This document shows, one piece after another, positions 8,871 through 18,098 of a stretch of 64,000 bases of DNA. The stretch is from Bradyrhizobium sp. Ash2021 (GTDB taxonomy: Bacteria > Pseudomonadota > Alphaproteobacteria > Rhizobiales > Xanthobacteraceae): the NCBI RefSeq assembly GCF_031202265.1, contig NZ_CP100604.1:5500501-5564500 (forward strand). Reading direction: 5' to 3'. The translations under genes were made by a program, and so were the position numbers. A model generated the notes under the pieces. That model did no database searches and had not been told where the DNA came from. It was given only the letters and a program-made list of their open reading frames with translations. Each line of letters starts with the position of its first letter. Within the stretch, counting starts at the first letter, position 1.

Positions 8871-9448
8871 GCCCGCACCTTATTTTCCTTCAGCCACGCC
8901 AGCACGTCGCCGGCGTTGCGGTCGGGCGGAAACACCGGATAGAACACATGGGTAATGCGCGCGTTATCGACGATCAGTGCCAGCCGCTTGATCAGCGTCA
9001 GGCCCGCCACCGCCATGGTCGGCAAATTCAGCGCGCGGGTCAGCGCCAGCTTCTCGTCCGACAACACCGGGAACGGCAGATGCAGCCGTGAGGCCATCTC
9101 GGTCTGGTAGGCGTTGCTTTGCGTCGACAGGCCGAACACCTGGCTCGCGCCGGCGGCCTTGAGTTCGGCATAGAGATCGCGGAACGAGCAGGTTTGCGGC
9201 GTGCAGCCGCGTGCGCCCGGGATCATGTCCCAATCATCGACCAGGCTGATCTTGCCGGGCTCGCCGGTGCGGGGATAGGCGAACACGATCGTCCGGCCCG
9301 GCAGCGCCGCCAGCGTCACCGAAGAGTCGTCGGTGGCCATCAGGGGAAGCTGCGGGATCGTCATGCCGACAAGATGCGCCGCCGTGCCATCGTCGGTCGG
9401 CGCCGGGATCTTGCTCCAGTCGACTTCGAGCAGGTTCTTCTGGTTCAT
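8867..9448 (-). CDS. Peroxiredoxin-like redoxin (AhpC/TSA family)
   Basis: The 193-residue protein has a thioredoxin fold of the AhpC/TSA class and probably reduces peroxides or disulfides. The strand TIVFAYPRTGEP precedes a two-cysteine site GCTPQTCSFRD at about residues 80-90, where the second cysteine sits at the peroxidatic position (TPQTC) and the first four residues before it. The C-terminal half has the LSDEKLALTRALNLPTM stretch typical of peroxiredoxins. I chose the ATG at 9448 because GGAG lies ten bases upstream; an ATG five codons earlier is the alternative. It may be soluble and cytoplasmic, since no signal peptide is seen. Confidence 0.82.
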   Translation of the reverse strand: MNQKNLLEVDWSKIPAPTDDGTAAHLVGMTIPQLPLMATDDSSVTLAALPGRTIVFAYPRTGEPGKISLVDDWDMIPGARGCTPQTCSFRDLYAELKAAGASQVFGLSTQSNAYQTEMASRLHLPFPVLSDEKLALTRALNLPTMAVAGLTLIKRLALIVDNARITHVFYPVFPPDRNAGDVLAWLKENKVRA

Positions 9449-9467
9449 TTCGCAATTCTCCATCGGT

Positions 9468-9546
9468 CGTCATTGCGAGGAGCACTTGCGACGAAGCAAT
9501 CCATCCTTGCGGCACCATGGATTGCTTCGCTTCGCTCGCAATGACG
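9468..9546. repeat. Intergenic palindromic repeat (CGTCATTGCGAGG type), copy 1
   Basis: The element starts CGTCATTGCGAGGAGC and ends GCTCGCAATGACG, with GAAGCAATCCAT and ATGGATTGCTTCG forming inner arms. Three more copies lie at 37563-37684, 49946-50030 and 56855-56940. Confidence 0.85.
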
Positions 9547-9554
9547 GATAACCA

Positions 9555-10031
9555 CTATCCCCGTGCCCGCATCAGGCGGCCCTTTTCCCGGCCCCAGTCG
9601 CGTTTCTTTTCCGTCTCGCGCTTGTCGTGCAGCTTCTTGCCCTTGGCTACCGCCAGCAGAAGCTTGGCACGGCCGCGCTCGTTGAAATAGAGTTTTAGCG
9701 GGATCAGCGTCATACCGTCGCGATCGACCGCGCCCATCAGCTTGTTGATCTGCTTTCGGTGCAGCAGCAGTTTGCGCGGCCGCTTCGGCTCGTGGTTGAA
9801 GCGGTTGGCCTGCAGATATTCCGGAATATTGGCGTTGATCAGCCAGATCTCGCCGTCCTTGGTATCGGCATAGGATTCCGCGATCGTGGTCTTGCCGTTG
9901 CGGATCGATTTGACCTCGGTGCCGGTCAGCGCAATGCCGGTCTCGATGGTGTCCTCGATCGCATAGTTGAACCGTGCCTTGCGGTTTTCGGCGACAACCT
10001 TGATTGGGCGCTCGTTCTTCTTCTCGGCCAC
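9555..10031 (-). CDS. smpB: SsrA-binding protein
   Basis: SmpB binds tmRNA and delivers it to stalled ribosomes for trans-translation. The 158-residue protein contains the signature [20 protein letters not shown], then [19 protein letters not shown] and [20 protein letters not shown] text (read as [16 protein letters not shown]). The C-terminal tail [15 protein letters not shown], which folds into the decoding centre, is intact. The start is GTG at 10031, one base after the mscL stop, so it is probably translated from the mscL message. Confidence 0.96.
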   Translation of the reverse strand: MAEKKNERPIKVVAENRKARFNYAIEDTIETGIALTGTEVKSIRNGKTTIAESYADTKDGEIWLINANIPEYLQANRFNHEPKRPRKLLLHRKQINKLMGAVDRDGMTLIPLKLYFNERGRAKLLLAVAKGKKLHDKRETEKKRDWGREKGRLMRARG

Positions 10032-10032
10032 G

Positions 10033-10440
10033 TCAAGCCTTCTTGAGGAGATCGCGGATCTCGGTCAGCAGTTCTTCCTGGCGGGTCGGCTTCGGCGGCG
10101 CGTCAGCGTCCTTGCGCTTCAGCGTGTTCATTGCCTTGATGGCCATGAACAGCACAAACGCGATGATCAGGAAATTGATCGTCAGCGTCAGGAAGCTGCC
10201 CCAGGCCAGCACCGCGCCCTGCTTCTTGGCATCCGCCAGATTGGTCGCCGTCACCGCTTTCGAAAGCCCGGTGAAATAGTTCGAGAAATCGAGACCGCCG
10301 GTGATCGCGCCGATGATCGGCATGATGATATCGCCGACCAGCGAGGTCACGATGGCGCCGAAGGCCGCACCAATGATGACGGCGACGGCGAGGTCGACCA
10401 CATTGCCCTTCATCGCGAAGTCGCGGAACTCCTTCAGCAT
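10033..10440 (-). CDS. mscL: Large-conductance mechanosensitive channel
   Basis: MscL opens under membrane tension to release solutes after osmotic downshock. The 135-residue protein starts [20 protein letters not shown] and has the pore-forming first helix [21 protein letters not shown] periplasmic loop and a second helix ([19 protein letters not shown]) follow, then a charged cytoplasmic tail ([16 protein letters not shown]). It lies 67 bases downstream of dapA and one base before smpB on the same strand. Confidence 0.96.
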   Translation of the reverse strand: MLKEFRDFAMKGNVVDLAVAVIIGAAFGAIVTSLVGDIIMPIIGAITGGLDFSNYFTGLSKAVTATNLADAKKQGAVLAWGSFLTLTINFLIIAFVLFMAIKAMNTLKRKDADAPPKPTRQEELLTEIRDLLKKA

Positions 10441-10507
10441 GGTCGATTTCCTTCTTCGTTGTTCAGGCGAAGATCGCGCGGGCTCCTGGCTTCACAAGGT
10501 CCCGGCG

Positions 10508-11398
10508 TCAGTTGATCAGGCCGGCATGCACCATGGCGCTGCGAACGGCCACGCGGGTCGGCTCCGTCACCGGCACCATCGGCAGCCGCAGCTTCTCGTC
10601 CATCTTGCCGAGCAGCGACAGCGCGTATTTCACCGGCGCCGGATTGGATTCGATGAAGAGATTGGTGTGCAGCGGCATCAGCTTGTCATGCAGCTTGAGC
10701 GCGGTTGCGACATCGCCCTTTTGCCAGGCGGCGTGAAATTCCGCGCACAGCCGGGGTGCCACGTTCGAGGTCACCGAAATGCAGCCATGGCCGCCATGCG
10801 CCATGTAGCCGAGCACGGTGGCATCCTCGCCCGAGAGCTGGTTGAAGTCCTCGCCCATCGCCGCGCGCTGCTGCGACACCCGCACCATGCTGGCGGTCGC
10901 ATCCTTGACGCCGGCGATGTTCTTCAGTTCGAACAACCGCGTCATGGTATCGACCGACATGTCGATCACCGAGCGCGGCGGAATGTTGTAGATGATGATG
11001 GGAATGCCGATGGCGTCGTTGATCGCCTTGAAGTGCTGGTACATGCCTTCCTGGGTCGGCTTGTTGTAATACGGCGTAACCACCAGCACCGCGTTCGCCC
11101 CCGCCTTCTCGGCGTGCTGGGCAAGCTCGATCGCTTCCTTGGTCGAATTGGAGCCGGCGCCGGCAATCACGGGCACCCGGCCCTTGGCCTCTTCGATGCA
11201 CCACTCGACCACGCGCTTGTGCTCGTCGTGACTGACGGTCGGGCTTTCGCCGGTGGTGCCGACCGGAACCAGACCGTTGGTCCCCTCGGAGATTTGCCAA
11301 TTGACCAGGCCGCGGAAGGCCGCCTCGTCGAGCGAGCCGTTCTTGAATGGCGTGACCAAGGCGGTGAATGAACCCCGGAATTTTGTCTTGGCTGCCAT
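10508..11398 (-). CDS. dapA: 4-hydroxy-tetrahydrodipicolinate synthase
   Basis: DapA joins pyruvate and aspartate semialdehyde at the entry to the lysine and diaminopimelate branch. The 296-residue TIM barrel shows the [14 protein letters not shown] stretch near residue 43, the tyrosine-bearing [18 protein letters not shown] and YNIPPRS. The Schiff-base lysine lies in [11 protein letters not shown], about residue 163. It is the first of dapA, mscL and smpB on the minus strand, with 281 bases of non-coding DNA upstream that hold a degenerate copy of the GACGCGTTTTCTT-type repeat near 11438-11494. Confidence 0.95.
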   Translation of the reverse strand: MAAKTKFRGSFTALVTPFKNGSLDEAAFRGLVNWQISEGTNGLVPVGTTGESPTVSHDEHKRVVEWCIEEAKGRVPVIAGAGSNSTKEAIELAQHAEKAGANAVLVVTPYYNKPTQEGMYQHFKAINDAIGIPIIIYNIPPRSVIDMSVDTMTRLFELKNIAGVKDATASMVRVSQQRAAMGEDFNQLSGEDATVLGYMAHGGHGCISVTSNVAPRLCAEFHAAWQKGDVATALKLHDKLMPLHTNLFIESNPAPVKYALSLLGKMDEKLRLPMVPVTEPTRVAVRSAMVHAGLIN

Positions 11399-11679
11399 GG
11401 ACTTCCTCCCAACGCGCGATTTGACCGCACGGACCGTAAACTTGGTTTCGACACGCTTTCTTGGCGCGAACCTCGCTGGAAAACGCTGTGTAGCGCCAAT
11501 TCATATCGGGTCTGGCGATCCCGCGAAAGGGCCGAGCCGGTCCACCCCCGGCCGCGATTTTGCCGTGGTGCTGGCGCAAACATCGCCGGTTGCGTCGTTT
11601 TTAGCATTTTGTCCACATATTCAATCAAATAGACCTAAGGCTTCAGCGATTGAATGATTCGCCGCCGCAAAGGAAACCC

Positions 11680-13887
11680 GTGACCCGTTTCGCCCGTGCA
11701 GCCGCATTGCGATCGACCGCACTGGCGACAAGTCTGGCGCTGGCGGTCGGCTTGACCGCAATCGCAGGCGACGCCTGGGCCAAGCCGAAGGTTCCACTGC
11801 CAAAACCACGGCCGATCGCCCGCAACGCGGTTCCGAAATCCGTGCCCGGCGCAAAAACGGCGGCGACCAATATCGCGCCCGCCCCGGCAACCGCTGCGCC
11901 ATTGGCGCCCGCGACGCGCCAGCACGCCGCCTTGCCGCCGGCGCGCAAACCCGTCGCCGCGGCGGCGGTGGCCGCGACGACGTCGACATCGCAAGCCGAC
12001 ACCGACGCGCTGGAAAACGTCATCGACCTGGTCCGCAAGCACAAGCCCGCGGATGCGACGCAGGCGGAAGCCGCAATATCGGATCCGGTCGCCAGAAAAC
12101 TCGCGGAATGGTTGATCCTGCGCAGCGACGATAATGGTGCATCGTTCGAACGCTACCGCGCTTTCCTGTCAGCCAATCCGAGCTGGCCTTCGCAAACCTT
12201 CCTGCGCCGGCGCATCGAAGCAAGCCTGTGGGATGATCATCGCGACGACGCCACCGTGTGGTCGTGGTTCGAAAACGAATCGCCGGTGTCGGCCAAGGGC
12301 CGGTTCGCGCTGGCACGGGTAATGATCGCTCGCGGCGACCGGGCCAATGCGGAACGGCTGGTGCGCGAGGCCTGGCGCAACGATCCGATGTCGGAGGATA
12401 CCGAGAGCACCGCGCTCGATCTGTTCGGCGCGCTGCTGACGGCGGGCGATCACAAGGCGCGGATGGATACGCTGCTCTACAGCAACGAGCAGGAGGCCGC
12501 AGCCCTGCGGGCCGCAAAACGGCTGGGCGCCGGCCATGTCGCGTTGGCCAAGGCGCGCATCGCGTCGAACAGAAAAGCCTCCAACAGCAGGGCCCTGCTC
12601 GAAGCGGTGCCGCGCGAGCTGCATGGCGACACCGGCTACATCTTCGCAAAGATCCAGTTGCTTCGCCGTGAGGAGAAATTTGCGGAGGCCGCGCAACTGA
12701 TGATGAGCGCGCCAAAGGACGCCGCCCGGCTCTACAATGTCGACGAATGGTGGATCGAGCGGCGGCTGCTGGCGCGCAAGATGATCGACGCCGGCGAACA
12801 TCGCACCGCCTATCTGATTGCCAGGGACGCCGCCCTTCCCGCGCGCGACATCTACAAGACCGAGCAGGAATTCACGTCAGGCTGGATCGCGCTGCGGTTC
12901 CTCAACGATCCGGCGACGGCGGCGCAGCATTTTGCGCGGATCGGCGTCGGCAGCGTGAACCCGACCGCGCTCGCGCGCGGCGGCTATTGGCAAGGCCGTG
13001 CGGCGGAAGCGGCCGGCCGCGCCCAGGAAGCCCGCGCCGCCTACACCCGCGCCGCCGAGCAATCGACCAGCTATTACGGCCAGCTGGCGCGGGCAAAGCT
13101 CGGACTGCCGCAGATCGAATTGAACAGCGCGCCCCGCGGTCGAGCGGCCGAGCGGCTGGAGATCGTGCGTGCGGTGCAATTGCTCTATGAACTCGACGAG
13201 CGCGAGATCTCGATTCCGATTTTTGCCGACATGGGCGAGAACGGCGACCCCGACGCCCTGGTGGGGCTTGGCGAACTGACGTCGCGCTACCACGATGCCC
13301 GCGGCATGCTGCTGGTCGGCAAGGCCGCGCTCAATCGCGGCCTGCCGTTCGATTTCTACGCCTATCCCGTCAATGGCATCCCGCCGTTCAAGCAGTTCGG
13401 GCCGGAAATCGAGCAAAGCATCGTCTACGCGATCGCCCGCCAGGAGAGCGCGTTCAATCCGGCCGTGGTCTCGCCGGCGCAAGCCTACGGGCTGATGCAG
13501 GTGACGCCGGATGCCGGCCGCTATGTCTGCAAGCGGGCCGGCGTCAGCTTCGACCTCAGCCGGATGAAAACCGATCCGGTCTACAACGCAGCACTCGGCG
13601 CGGCCGAACTCGGCGGCCTGCTCGAGGACTACCGCGGCTCCTACATCATGACCTTCGCCGCCTATAATGCCGGCCGCGGCAGCGTCAAGAAATGGGTCGA
13701 CCGCTATGGCGATCCGCGCGATCCCAAGGTCGACGCGGTCGACTGGGTCGAACTGATTCCATTCTCCGAGACGCGGAACTACGTGCAGCGGATCATGGAG
13801 AATTTGCAGGTCTATCGGGCGCGGTTCGGCGGCGGCACGCGGCTCCAGATCGAAGCCGATTTGCGGCGCGGCGCCAGCGTCGAATAG
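11680..13887 (+). CDS. Soluble lytic murein transglycosylase-like protein
   Basis: Such enzymes cleave peptidoglycan glycan strands in the periplasm. From the GTG at 11680 the protein has 735 residues. It starts with a signal peptide (basic start, then TSLALAVGLTAIAGDAWA) and a Pro/Ala-rich spacer to about residue 110. A long alpha-helical superhelix follows, as in Slt70, and then the catalytic SLT domain with ARQESAFNPAVVSPAQAYGL at about 583-602, where Glu is the acid. MTFAAYNAGRGSVKKWV near 660 completes the fold. The GTG is preferred over a TTG ten codons upstream because AAAGGAAA lies just before it. Confidence 0.92.
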   Translation: MTRFARAAALRSTALATSLALAVGLTAIAGDAWAKPKVPLPKPRPIARNAVPKSVPGAKTAATNIAPAPATAAPLAPATRQHAALPPARKPVAAAAVAATTSTSQADTDALENVIDLVRKHKPADATQAEAAISDPVARKLAEWLILRSDDNGASFERYRAFLSANPSWPSQTFLRRRIEASLWDDHRDDATVWSWFENESPVSAKGRFALARVMIARGDRANAERLVREAWRNDPMSEDTESTALDLFGALLTAGDHKARMDTLLYSNEQEAAALRAAKRLGAGHVALAKARIASNRKASNSRALLEAVPRELHGDTGYIFAKIQLLRREEKFAEAAQLMMSAPKDAARLYNVDEWWIERRLLARKMIDAGEHRTAYLIARDAALPARDIYKTEQEFTSGWIALRFLNDPATAAQHFARIGVGSVNPTALARGGYWQGRAAEAAGRAQEARAAYTRAAEQSTSYYGQLARAKLGLPQIELNSAPRGRAAERLEIVRAVQLLYELDEREISIPIFADMGENGDPDALVGLGELTSRYHDARGMLLVGKAALNRGLPFDFYAYPVNGIPPFKQFGPEIEQSIVYAIARQESAFNPAVVSPAQAYGLMQVTPDAGRYVCKRAGVSFDLSRMKTDPVYNAALGAAELGGLLEDYRGSYIMTFAAYNAGRGSVKKWVDRYGDPRDPKVDAVDWVELIPFSETRNYVQRIMENLQVYRARFGGGTRLQIEADLRRGASVE

Positions 13888-14096
13888 CCGGGGCGCTTGG
13901 TCGTCCCTGCGCACGCAGCCTCACCGTTGACGGATGCTGATATTGTCGTTGCCGTCGACCGACAGTGCCCAAAGGGCGTCGCTTCAGCGCGCGAGACAGC
14001 TTGTTAACGCCATTCGGATCAAGCTATCGCGGGCAGTTGCCTTGTTGCAATGGGCGTGATCGCCGTCCACCATCAACTCCATCTCATGGATGTCGG

Positions 14097-15611
14097 TCAG
14101 TCCGCGCTACGGAATTGTGTGATATTTGGCGCTGGCGGATTTGGATATTTCTTGACCGAGGCCAAGTACTCCTCGACCGTTTTGAGCGCAGGTCCGGATA
14201 CCCAGCCAAACAATCCACCGACGACAAGATCCTCATGCGGGTCCATCTCGATATTGTAGACCTTGGGGTATCCGGCCAACGAAGCGCTGGTCGAGAAAAT
14301 CCCCGGCTGCCGCTGCGGTCCATTGCCGCTCGGATGAATGTCGGTAAAGTAGATACGCCACTGCTTCCAGCGAGTGGCAACAAGCTCACCGCCGATAAAG
14401 CTCAAAAGGCTCTCGCGATGTCCCGTTGCGCTGTTGCCGAGCAAGACATCGATCTGATCCACACCGTCGATTTGACGATCAGTCGGCATCTGGCCACCGA
14501 CAATGTGGGCAAAGGTCGGCAAGAAATCCATGATCGAAAACATGGCGTAGGAGGTGGTGTTCGGCTTGACGTGCCCTGGCCAGCGGATAATTGCAGCCGT
14601 CCGTATCGAACCTTCGGTCGCTTCGCCTAACTCGCCGCGGAACGGGCCGGAATTTCCCATATCCGGCGTACCGGCATTGCCGAATTCGCGTACGGCCTCA
14701 CCGTATGGGCCGTTGTCTGAAGCAAACACAATGATGGTGTCATTTTCAACACCCAGTTCCTTCAGAGTGTCCATGATTTGGCCGACGTGGAAGTCTCCTT
14801 CCATCATCTTGTCGCCGTAGTTACCGATCCGCGATTTGCCTTTGAACTGCGGCGAAGGCAGGTTCGGAGCATGCCCCATAGAAAACGGCAGGTAGAGGAG
14901 GAAGGGTTTGCCCGCGGTCTTCTGTCGTCGCATGAACTCTACTGATTTTTCCACCAGTTCATGATCGATGTTGGCGCGCACCTCCTCGGTGAACGGTTTC
15001 ACCGTTCGCAACGGCCCGCCATCCTTCGCCTCGACGATCTGCGGGCCGGTCTTCAGCAACTCATCGTATGGAGCATCAATCGAGTGCGTGAGGGCAATTG
15101 TCTGCGGGTACGTCGACGCATCCCAGCTAATGTCCGGTGGGATGCCATAGAACTCGTCGAAGCCGTGCGCGGTAGGTAGGCTCTGCGGCGCGCTTCCCAA
15201 GTGCCATTTTCCAAAGATTGCGGTGGCGTAGCCGACACCCTTAAATAACTCACCCATGGTGAAAGCCCGGGCTGGAAGCGTATAGGGGCTACCTTCGATG
15301 GCTATCAGCGACAGGCCGTTTCGGATCGAGTATTGCCCGGTCATCAATGCCGTTCGTGAAGGCGTGCAAGCCGGCTCAACCAGGAACTGGGTAAACCGCA
15401 TTCCCTCACTTGCCAGCTGGTCGAGTCGCGGCGTCGGGGCGCCGCGGAGTTCGCCGCCACCATAAGATCCCAGGTCCCCGTACCCGACGTTGTCGGCAAG
15501 AATAAAAACCACATTGGGCTTCTGGTCTTGTGCCAGCGTCGGGGCAACAACCGATGTCGTCAGTGCAAGTATGGCTCCGCTAATGGTAAGGCGCAGTGCA
15601 CGTCGTCTCAT
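14097..15611 (-). CDS. Arylsulfatase (sulfatase family), exported
   Basis: Sulfatases hydrolyse sulfate esters with a formylglycine made from an active-site cysteine. The 504-residue protein begins with a signal peptide (MRRRALRLTISGAILALTTS ending in APTLAQ). The sulfatase core has NVVFILADNVGYGDLGSYGG near 33-52 and the formylglycine signature CTPSRTALMTG with Cys82. A later FGKWHLG and FASDNGPYGE supply substrate and metal contacts. The first Asp pair reads DN instead of the commoner DD. It needs a formylglycine-generating enzyme, which is not in this window. A FixK/FNR-type box lies 66 bases upstream of the start. The gene lies next to the decayed mobile element and may or may not belong to it. 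Confidence 0.9.
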   Translation of the reverse strand: MRRRALRLTISGAILALTTSVVAPTLAQDQKPNVVFILADNVGYGDLGSYGGGELRGAPTPRLDQLASEGMRFTQFLVEPACTPSRTALMTGQYSIRNGLSLIAIEGSPYTLPARAFTMGELFKGVGYATAIFGKWHLGSAPQSLPTAHGFDEFYGIPPDISWDASTYPQTIALTHSIDAPYDELLKTGPQIVEAKDGGPLRTVKPFTEEVRANIDHELVEKSVEFMRRQKTAGKPFLLYLPFSMGHAPNLPSPQFKGKSRIGNYGDKMMEGDFHVGQIMDTLKELGVENDTIIVFASDNGPYGEAVREFGNAGTPDMGNSGPFRGELGEATEGSIRTAAIIRWPGHVKPNTTSYAMFSIMDFLPTFAHIVGGQMPTDRQIDGVDQIDVLLGNSATGHRESLLSFIGGELVATRWKQWRIYFTDIHPSGNGPQRQPGIFSTSASLAGYPKVYNIEMDPHEDLVVGGLFGWVSGPALKTVEEYLASVKKYPNPPAPNITQFRSAD

Positions 15612-15676
15612 GACGACCCCCCGGAGCCGGTGCTGAACGCAAAACGTTTTCTTGCTGGCATTCGTATGCGCTCGAA

Positions 15677-15690
15677 TTGATCTGGATCAA
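15677..15690 (-). promoter_or_regulatory. FixK2/FNR-type box upstream of the sulfatase
   Basis: The sequence TTGATCTGGATCAA matches the consensus TTGAT-N4-ATCAA exactly and is symmetrical in its arms. Its centre is 72 bases from the sulfatase ATG, which would allow class II activation at -41 with a leader of about 30 bases. In bradyrhizobia such boxes bind FixK2 or FnrN under low oxygen. No gene starts nearby on the other strand. Confidence 0.7.
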
Positions 15691-15892
15691 ATCAAATGAG
15701 TCATTTGCGTTGGCTGTCAGATCTTCGTCTAAGTTTCTCGGTTGGGTCAAACTCAGATGGACGCCTGCCTTTGGTTTTAGAACCGAAACGACCGCGAACC
15801 GTGTCGCCCTACCTCTTATCCCCCCTCAAGCATACGATATTATCTGTATGCGTCTCCGCCGCATGCGGCCAAAACTTGGTGTCACATCTTGA

Positions 15893-15914
15893 TCCCCGGC
15901 AGTTTCCTGCCGGG
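15893..15914. terminator. Hairpin downstream of the small remnant frame
   Basis: CCCCGGCAG and CTGCCGGGG form a nine-pair stem around TTTC. It lies past the stop of the minus-strand remnant at 15950-16048 and resembles the porin terminator near 20.8 kb in sequence, but lacks a clear T run. Confidence 0.5.
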
Positions 15915-15949
15915 GTTCTCCTGGATCAGTATCGAACGATCCATCGCGA

Positions 15950-16048
15950 CTACTGGCTCGGGCCTTTGCTTGCCGCTTGCGCCTGCTCCATCCTTTTCGC
16001 CATTTCCGCTTTGACAGCGTCGAGATTGAAGCTCGCGCCGCGCTGCAT
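15950..16048 (-). pseudogene. C-terminal remnant of an unknown protein
   Basis: A 32-codon minus-strand frame begins MQRGASFNLDAVKAEMAKRM and ends KGPSQ. It reads like the end of a real protein: even composition, a helical charged segment, and a hairpin just beyond the stop. The codons before the Met (RRYPP) stay open for a short way into the place where integrase-like sequence begins on the other strand. I interpret it as a gene tail cut off when the mobile element formed or decayed. I do not recognise the family, and chance is possible. Confidence 0.35.
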
Positions 16049-16398
16049 CGGCGGATAGCGGCGCGCGCGCAGGCGAGATTACGCAGCTGCGGGGTATAGA
16101 CTTGCAGCAAAGAGGTAGCGACTATTTCTTTCGTCTCACACCGTCAGCCGGCAAGATCAAGACACGGAAGGCTCGGACCATTCCTCTGCATGAACACCTG
16201 ATTGCACAGGGCCTTCTCAAGTTTGTCCAACGAGCGCACGGCGGCCCCCTGTTCTACAACGTAGTTAGAGCCGGCAAATCGGTCGAGAAAGCCCCTCGGC
16301 AGAGTCAGGCCGAGCGCACCAGGGGTCGCTTAGGCTCTTGGGTACGATCCCTTGGGATCACAGACCCCGAGTTGAGTCCGAACCACGCTTGGCGTCAC

Positions 16399-17815
16399 GA
16401 GCTATCGCCAATTTTTGGTGACGGCCTGATCAGTCAGGCGGCGGCGGTTGCGGGCTGAGGGGCGGCCAGCTTGGCGGTGACCTCGATCCCGTCGGTGAAT
16501 TTCACACCGAGAATGATCTTTGGCAAGTGTGCATGTCCGTCGAGCCGTCGCCAGGATCGTTGCGCCCCTTCGACCAGCTTGAATACCATGGCGAGAGCGG
16601 TCTTGTTTGAGAGGCAGCCTTTCGATCGGATCGTGCGGTGGCGGACGGTCGCGAAAGTGCTTTCAATCGGGTTGGTGGTGCGCAGGTGCTTCCAATGCTC
16701 GGCCGGGAAGTCGTAGAAGGCGAGCAGCAGGTCGCGATCCTTCGTCAGACAATCGACGGCCTTCTGGTATTTCGGCGTGTAGCTTTCGATGAAGGCGTCG
16801 AAGGCGACTTCGGCATTGGCCTTGGTCTCGGCCATCCAGATTTCCTGCAGCGCCCGCTTGGCCTTTGGTTGCACACTCTTGGGTAATTTGCCCAGCACGT
16901 TCGCCGTCTTGTGCACCCAACAGCGCTGCTCGCGTGCTTTCGGCCAGACCTCGCCGGCCGCTTTCCAGAAGCCGAGCGCGCCGTCGGCGATCATCAGCTC
17001 GGGCCGGGCATCGAGCCCGCATCGCTTCAGATCCAGCAGCAGATCGCGCCAATCCTGCGCACTTTCCCGAGCGCCATCGGTGAACCCGACGAGCTCTTTC
17101 TTGCCCTCGGGCGTCGCGCCGATCAGCACCAGGATGCACTGCTTTTCATCTTCCAGCCGCGCCTCGAGGTGGATGCCGTCCGCCCAGACGTACACGTAGC
17201 GCTTGCCCGACAAATCACGCTTGCGCCACTGGGCATGATCATCCTGCCAGCCGTCCTTCAGGCGGCCGATGGCGCTGGCCGAGAGGCCGGGCGCATCCTT
17301 GCCGAGCAAGGCCGCCAGAGCGTCCGAGAAATCGCCGGTCGAGATGCCCTTCAGGTAGAGGATCGGTAGCAGCGTCTCGATCGACTTCGAGCGGCGCATA
17401 TAGGGCGGCAAGATCGATGGCGAGAAGCGGATGCGGCGGGGATCGCCGGCTGCGGCCTCGCGATCGCGCACGCGGGGCTGGCGCACCGGGACCGCGCCGA
17501 TGCCCGTCATCACCTCGCGCTCGGGCAGATGACCGTGGCGCACCACGCGTTGGTGGCCATCCTCGGTCTTCAAATCGGCATGCTTGGAAAGAAACCCGGC
17601 GACCTCGGCCTCCACCGCCTGGGCGAGAAGGGCACGCGCCCCATCGCGCAAAATGTCGGTGAGTTGGTCGCTGAAAGTTCCTGGCTGAATCAGTTTTACG
17701 ACGGTATCCTTAGACACGGCATATCGCTCCTTTGGTGGAGAAGTGGAGGCGTTGAACACCCCCACGATATGCCGCCTTCCCGATTCACGCCGTCACCAAC
17801 TTTGGGCCATAGCTC
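16399..17815 (-). mobile_element. IS256-family insertion sequence, 1,417 bp
   Basis: The ends form imperfect inverted repeats of about 27 bases, both starting GAGCTAT and ending TTGGTGACGGC when read inward. The element is flanked by an exact 9-base direct repeat, TGGCGTCAC, at 16390-16398 and 17816-17824, the target duplication expected for this family. It holds one transposase gene on the minus strand that appears intact. The exact duplication and intact transposase point to a fairly recent insertion. Confidence 0.93.
16434..17717 (-). CDS. IS256-family (mutator-type) transposase
   Basis: The 427-residue protein is a DDE transposase. The catalytic acids are visible in YVWADGIHLEARLE, ELMIADGALGFWKA and NPIESTFATVRHRT. 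The region QRCWVHKTANVLGKLPKS is typical of mutator-type enzymes. The GTG at 17717 is preferred as start because GGAG precedes it by nine bases; the frame is open upstream to 17765. There is no internal stop or frameshift, so it could be active. Confidence 0.93.
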   Translation of the reverse strand: MSKDTVVKLIQPGTFSDQLTDILRDGARALLAQAVEAEVAGFLSKHADLKTEDGHQRVVRHGHLPEREVMTGIGAVPVRQPRVRDREAAAGDPRRIRFSPSILPPYMRRSKSIETLLPILYLKGISTGDFSDALAALLGKDAPGLSASAIGRLKDGWQDDHAQWRKRDLSGKRYVYVWADGIHLEARLEDEKQCILVLIGATPEGKKELVGFTDGARESAQDWRDLLLDLKRCGLDARPELMIADGALGFWKAAGEVWPKAREQRCWVHKTANVLGKLPKSVQPKAKRALQEIWMAETKANAEVAFDAFIESYTPKYQKAVDCLTKDRDLLLAFYDFPAEHWKHLRTTNPIESTFATVRHRTIRSKGCLSNKTALAMVFKLVEGAQRSWRRLDGHAHLPKIILGVKFTDGIEVTAKLAAPQPATAAA

Positions 17816-18098
17816 TGGCGTCACACGTTTAAGGCAAAGGCTGCACGGGTTGAAATGGACGAGCGCTACAGTGATGCAATCACCGGACACGCGCCAGCGA
17901 CGGCCGGCAGGGCTTACACCACACCAACTCCAGAGGACTTAGCAGAGGCGATGAAGAAGTTCCCGCGCTACCAATTGGATGACGAAAAGTCTGATTGACT
18001 GGTCATGCTCCCGGACAGATTAAGCAGCAGAGCGGGTGGGTGCCCCGTGTGGCGACGCCAGACGCCGAGGCCAAAAACAGCGCAAGGTCAAACGCCAC

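Larger units (their letters stand above)
16057..17998 (+). pseudogene. Tyrosine recombinase (phage-type integrase) remnant split by an IS
   Basis: Two pieces read in the same frame once the insertion sequence and one copy of its target duplication are removed. The left piece, 16057-16398, begins SGARAGEITQLRG, which holds the box I arginine, and runs to LSPNHAWRH. The right piece, 17816-17998, resumes at the WRH of that motif (WRHTFKAKAARVEMDER), continues ITGHAPATAGRAYTTPT and ends in KSD and a stop. HAWR is the HxxR box and the Tyr in GRAYTT is the likely nucleophile. The N-terminal DNA-binding half is missing, and the insertion falls inside the catalytic HxxR box, so the gene cannot make an active integrase. 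Confidence 0.88.
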
